From NCBI GenBank assembly GCA_963580455.1, contig OY756970.1:19220001-19284000 (forward strand): a stretch of 64,000 nucleotides of DNA, in the 5' to 3' direction. The stretch is from Euonymus europaeus (lineage: Eukaryota; Streptophyta; Magnoliopsida; Celastrales; Celastraceae). Below the pieces are notes generated by a model. The model searched no databases and was not told the DNA's origin. It was given only the letters and a program-made list of their open reading frames with translations. The first letter of the stretch is position 1; each line of letters starts with the position of its first letter. This document shows, in pieces, positions 58,150 to 64,000 of the stretch. Both the position numbers and the translations under genes were made by a program.

Positions 58150-61100
58150 TTTGCAACTTGTAAGCAAATTTATTTTAATGTTTTCCTTAATTCCTTTACA
58201 TTGTTGATTCCATACTGAAGATGTGATTTTATGCGATTGGTTCTGGGAACAATGTATATTATATAGCAGAATTTACAATTGTTGACAGCGCAAGATACTT
58301 TTTGTTTCTCAGCAAGAAGTTTCATTTAATCATGGAGGCTGAGCTGAAATTGATGGCTTGATCATGCAACACATATTGCTTCTGCCGCTTAAAATCATTA
58401 GATCTTCACAGCTGGGATTTGAATGGGTTCCATAAGTGACTTCGAAAAAGTTTTGTAATTGTTACAACTCCCAATTCATGGCCCTGTGATAGAGTTAGTG
58501 GGATGTAACCTAAAAGTGACGAGTTCAATAACTTGAAACAGTCTGTGGGTACATGCTTCCTGTCCCCAGCCCCAGCCCCAGCCCACTTGGAAGCCTTGTG
58601 CACGGGGTTGTTTACCCGTGTAACTCCCAATTCATAGCATCTCTGTTGAACAAGATGTGTCATTCTTTTTTACCATTAGTGTTAGTTTTCTCCAACCCTT
58701 GCTTCTTTGTTCCTAGTCAGAGTATAAGGTGCTGGTTTGTTGACGCTGAGGGTTAGTTTCACATTAAACATCCTTCCAAAATTCAATTCTATTCTCCCTT
58801 CTTTGGTTCACTGCTCATCTTTTTGTCTTTTTGGTTTACATTGTTCTTATGTTGGTCAATCATTGTGGAAATTTATTGGTTTCCAGGTTTTGGTTGCGGG
58901 GGAAGGAAGAGGATTTCAGGCTTCTTGCTCTTTCTACAGCTGGAGTTTTGTCACTATGCAGTAGAGGTTTGGGTCTGTTCCAATTCTTTTATGCTTGTCA
59001 TTTTGTTTTGGGTTTGAGTTTTACATGTGAATGTTGCTTTGTATATGAGTTATTTATGTTGGAATTCAGTCTAGTATCTCCTCTGTTTTTTGGATCTCAA
59101 TTTTTATTTGCATGTCACTTTATTCAACAATGAGTTGCATTAACCTCAAATTATTACCTTCTGTGATTTAAAAATTGAATTCTATGACGTGTTAGACGAT
59201 GAAATTATCAAATTCAATTTATGTTTTTCATGTGAATTATGCTCAGCGTGAGTCCTTTCTGTTTTAAACTTTTCATTGAGTCAGCTGTCGCATTTCCTTT
59301 GCTATAGATGCCAAATTTGTTTGCTTTAAAGTTGAAAGAACCTTCTTCTGTGACCTATATTAGAATATGTATAATGGGTCCCCCTCACTTGTGGGCTCAA
59401 TCCCACGACCCAACAAGAGCAACAAATGGGCAACCATGGCCCAAGAAATGAGTGGAAGTAAGGCCGTCCAAGAACATGTCACTATGTATTTGGTCTATTG
59501 TGTTTGATTCTTTAGTTATGAGTCTCACTCAGCTCCCCGTGGTGGAGATGTTATTGAAAGAAATTGAGACAAACTTAAAAACTGATACCTTCTTATTTAT
59601 AATGTGGATTAACATTGCCTTGGATTAATATTGAGCCCCTAATGTTGCATGTTATGGTGGAGTTGTGTGCCTTGAATCTTCTCTTCATTTAAAAAAAAAA
59701 CCTCCATGTTGAAAGTCTTAATTTTAACTTTAAGAATTATTTTCATTAAATAACCAGTTTGATATGATGTATTTTATTAACTTTAGTGCATTTAGCTCTT
59801 GGGGTGAAACAGCATGAATCATTTGTTTTTTCTAATAATTTATGATTTTATGCTCAGGCAATTTAATGTCTACATTCTCATTTGTAGAAATAAGGTGGAA
59901 GGATCATGATACAGCTTCATTGTTTTATTTTACATTTCTCGATTAAACCTTGCAAGCTCCAGTCTATCCTCTTCAGTGGCATATTCTCACATCGGTATCT
60001 GAGTTTGGGAAACTAATGTTCAAATTGTGTCGTGCTTCTTTGCTCAAGTTTTTACGTTCCCCCAATGTAGTTTTTACGTTCTCGTATATTTTTGAAATCA
60101 AGAATTAAAGACAATATGAATTAAGGATCTTAATTATCTTCATCTCATTTTGCACTGTATGAGATAAAAATCACTCGCTTACTCTTGCCATGTGAACTGA
60201 ATGAAAATGAATCCTTAGCTACTCTTGCTTATGATTTATCTGTGTGGTTATCCAGCTAATTATCATTATGTTATGTTTTCGATTTTTGCGAGCAAATCTA
60301 TTTTGGCATAGGTATGTGCTGCCGCTTTTATTGAATGATGGTATCAGTTTTTTGGTTCCTTTGAACGACATGGAAGATTAACTTTTGCTTTCTGATATTT
60401 ATAGTTGTATATTGAAGAAAGAAAAAAAGGATTTGGGTTTAGGATTGCCTTGAGAATTTAAATTTATTCAATGGTGTTCAGTCTCTCTTTGATCCTGATC
60501 AATTAACCTTGTCATATAGCTGCTGTGACCACCCAAGTAAACATTCGTTGGACTTTATCTCGCCTCGTATGGGCTCTCTCTATTTCCATCTTTGAGGACA
60601 TTTTGATTGCACGAGTACTGTTAATGAAAGGAAAATTCTGCTATGATTTAGTTATTTACTTCCTATCTTTTGTTTTGTTTTTTTGTTTTTGTCCCAGGAG
60701 CTCCTTTCCCTTACCTGACTGTTAAATTACAAGCAAAATGCTTCATTGCTGTTGCCTCTGTTTTGGATATTTCTACGCAATCTTTTTACCTTTCCAGTCG
60801 CACAGTTAAAATTCTTGTACGTGGACAAGCACAATCAATTGTTCCTTCTCACATTTAACGAATGTGACATTGAGGGCAGGCAGACAAATCCTCCTCTAAA
60901 ATGTTTTATAGTAAAAGCCCGAGGTCTCAATGATCCAAACCAATACCCCCTGGCCCCTGTCCTGTCCTGTCCCTACTCAACACTCCCCACCATCATGCAT
61001 TGAACAGTATATTTATTTTAACTTTGTATTCCACCCTATACAATAAAATTACTTGTCCCCTATGCCCCTTTTGTTTGTACTGATTCTGTTTCTACTTTCT

Positions 61101-64000
61101 AGTATAGGTCTGTCTTAACTATTGGATTTTAAATTTATGTTCGAACATGAAAAAAGTTTAGCAAATTGCCCCTCCTTAATTTGCTGTTGCCTCTGTTATA
61201 ACTTTGCTGACCAAGATGGATACATAAGAGGGGCTGTTGATTCTGAAGCTTGGTGGAGATGACAGTTGTTCAATCTGAAGTATGGTGGAGGTGGAGGTGG
61301 CGGTGGCAACCCAACTGACGAACCTATGACAACCAAGATTTTTGTCAAAGCAGAGAGACCCAGATATTTGTCAAAAGAAAAGAGAGGGGGATAGTAAAGG
61401 GTTTTTAATTCAGTTTGCAGATTTTTTTTTTAAATTTATCGAAGTCTTTTAATTTTTACTTTTTTATAATGCCATATAATATCAGACATCTTTTTAAAAA
61501 AATTAAGTCATGTCAAGTATTTTTTTTGCCACATCAGCAATTTATTTTTAACAGAATCTTAATACAAGCGTTACCAATAGAGAGAGTCGATCGACTCGTT
61601 TTAATAGGTAGAGGGATTAAATTGACACGAAAAAATATTGGTGATTTTCTGGTGCACCATTGGGGGAACCAGTGCATGATTCACCTGTTCTCCCCAATCC
61701 CTTCCTAAATTCTAAATATCAAGATTAATTTTAAAAATTGATTCAGGGGAGGGGACTTTACTGGTAGTTGACACCTACGTTTTTTTTAATAAAAAAAAAT
61801 CTGCCAAATTATGGAGGCCCAATTAACCTATATTTTGCCATATGTGGTATTAAATTTGGCAACCAATGCATCTATTCTTTAATTAAAACCCTTTTGGCTT
61901 TCTGATGAATCTGATCCATTGATCCTTCCCTATCAACAAGGTCACTTAACTACTGGACTGTTAGGATTTGTGGCAGATTTGCTCATTAGTGTCTCTGTCT
62001 ACCTTTATTATTATCTATACATTTCATCATAAATAATGTGTATGAGTTCTCACACACTCTTGTTTAGTTATTTCCATGTACAATCAGAGTACTAAATTTG
62101 TTTTCCCATTGATATACGAGATGAAGAAGCATTTATACATTCTAGGTATCAATCTTTCAGCATTAAGGGATGTGGGTCATCTCTAATAACTAGCCAAGCT
62201 AGAGCAACTATGCCACTATACTCTCTTTTTTTCTCCTCTTTTTCACTTTTTTCCTCCTACAATTAGATTTGTCATTTTCTTACAGCGAAAGAATTAAGGA
62301 AGGCACCACCATTTTCATATGGTTCCATAGGGGACAGCTAGCCCCAACAGAATCTCATGGATCGAGCCCTCCTGGGCCTACTCTTTATACGGTGGGCCCA
62401 ATTCTCCATATCACATATAGTTCTGTCGGTCACCTCGCCTTTCTACAACATTTGATTTGTTGGACATGGGCGGGGCGAGAAACTTATCTTGTCTACCAAT
62501 TCAATAATATATAGGGTATATTTGGTAGATAGTATGTGTGATAGAGTATAAATTATCGTAAAACGTAAAAGTTAAGAGTGTCTGAGAGTATGTCTGTCTG
62601 TACCAAACATGTGCATATTTTTTTTCGAAAAGAAAGTTAATTCAATCATTTTGGACCGTTTGATATAAATCAAAAGTCATTTTATACATTTTTCATGTAG
62701 TATTTAATTTTTGTTAATCAACCACGACAATCAGTGGGTCCTACTGTAGAAAATTTACGGCAGGTCCCGTCCCGGGCACCCCGGACAGCAGACGCAGAGA
62801 AATTCATTAGTGAAAAAATGTCTCAACACCCTTATTAGAAAAACGACCTTGTGGACGATCATACTGGGTCAGGTACAACATGCTTTGAACAATTTGTTTC
62901 TTGGTTGGGTCATTCACCTGCACCTTGGGCTATAGTTTTCAGTTTTCACGTCATGCATGTGACAAATCAATCACTCCCTCAATTTTGACGTTGTCCACAC
63001 CATACTGTTTGTGCATGTCTTAACTTAACATGTGCCATCATGCTCACTCACACGTGTGTGTCTAATTAAAGCAATTAAGCAAATACAACTAAGGTTACAT
63101 GGTTTGATTGCCATAATAGTAACGAGAACGATAATATATATAATAGTAAGAATGAGAATCCATATGTTTGGTTGTGACAGGAATGAGGATAATAATGATT
63201 GTGAGAATTGAATGAAAGTGAAGTATTTATTGATCTTAATACTTTTACAGAATTGAGAAATTTGTTACACATACATGTTCATGAGATTATCATAAGGATA
63301 AACACATCGTCTCGTTATTTCCCGAGCCTATAGTGAGTTGTAGACAGAGTTCAAAATGTCAAATCTTTGATGATTCCATCATACATGAGTGAGTTGCGAA
63401 AACTTCTGGATAGGTATCGATGACTATTACGATTATACTATCTTACAAAACATCAATAAACCATCGTAATAGTTACTCATATTCCTTGGTCAAACATCCT
63501 ATAATGCATTTTCATCCTATAAATTTGTCGCTACTCACTAAACAATGATGCAATTCACGGGGTCGTTAATGTCTAAAGAAAACTTTGTATTCGATGTCCC
63601 AAGATCCAAATCCGTATAGTGAATGGATCCCCCCATTGGGGTTCACTGGCACGCGACGTCATGCGTCCTGCAAATGAAAGAAAGCAAGCGAACGTGGGGC
63701 ACCACCGCAGCAGAGCAGAGGCATCCTAAGTTTGAATACTGTTTGATAGCCCTGATGATGGTCATGGCCATGATATACGTACACTGCGGCTTCATGACAA
63801 ATTGCTCCACACGTGCATTCTACCACACACGTGGCGATGCCAGAAAATAATATGAAACAAGATAGTACCGGCTGTAAACTCACAGACTTCGTGAATGGGA
63901 GTTGATTTCTTTACAAAAGTGAATGACATTGTAGGACCTCATACACTAGAATGAAGGATGAGATGATGAGAGAATTTGGCCTGCAAGTTCCCAATGTAAA
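58150..64000. other. Gene-free 3' flank of the mTERF gene
   Basis: No frame here shows a recognisable domain, splice pattern or codon bias. The stretch at 58150-59150 is T-rich and transcript-like and may be the mTERF 3' UTR region; it contains a CCCCAG triplication at 58565-58580. The 62513-62612 stretch resembles the Tourist-like MITE at 38348. Stretches at 63100-63260 and 35340-35490 share AATGAGAATG and GAAGTATT(T)ATTGATCT, suggesting another diverged repeat family. Confidence 0.45.

Noticed and set aside
58737..59133. Three overlapping hydrophobic plus-strand frames
   Set aside because: Rich in Phe/Leu/Cys because of T-rich DNA in the probable mTERF 3' flank; no conserved motif.
1..64000. 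CRISPR arrays, bacterial operons or phage genes
   Set aside because: Introns, plant gene families and plant-type transposons throughout show nuclear plant DNA; the direct repeats seen are tandem duplications without spacers.

Overview
This is eukaryotic nuclear DNA from a dicot plant, probably a core eudicot. The genes carry short GT-AG introns, the intergenic DNA is very AT-rich and full of small plant-type mobile elements, and the proteins are plant-specific: NAC and MIKC* MADS factors, an alpha-expansin, a PsbQ-like protein, a plastid mTERF and a plant endosulfine. I cannot name the species.

Layout. 1-10920 (minus): a large 18-exon gene for a CCAR1/DBC1-like protein (EMB1579/RSA1 type), with its 3' end outside the window. 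11300-17400: gene-free DNA built of nested inverted-repeat elements, including an 8-bp-TSD hAT MITE that appears to carry a host-gene fragment. 17430-18363 (plus): NAC factor of the NAP subgroup. 19301-19974 (plus): PsbQ-like lumen protein. 20087-20890 (minus): decayed CASP-like membrane protein. 21540-22160: TIR element with ORF pieces. 22478-25273 (plus): endosulfine-family phosphoprotein. 26435-26989: TRIM-type retroelement with three LTR copies. 27805-33091 (plus): RING-H2 pseudogene with a lost ATG, a premature stop and an 872-bp palindromic array of seven tRNA-like units in its first coding exon. 33480-41640: MITEs, a SINE and one tRNA-Ile(AAU). 41647-42602 (plus): alpha-expansin. 45656-54103 (minus): MIKC* MADS factor whose first coding intron holds a Ty3/gypsy protease remnant. 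57262-58146 (plus): intronless plastid mTERF. 58150-64000: no convincing gene.

Context. The gene set resembles two paralogous Arabidopsis neighbourhoods, as I recall them: At2g03050-03150 (SOLDAT10 mTERF, AGL30, EXPA15, EMB1579) and At1g69490-69530 (NAP, an endosulfine gene, EXPA1). The window may therefore retain the unsplit ancestral block. The genes are not an operon or pathway; each has its own transcription unit. Most of what is unusual lies in the mobile elements and in the two pseudogenes.

Exon boundaries were derived by hand from reading frame, splice sites and family conservation. Terminal exons and UTRs are less certain than internal ones.
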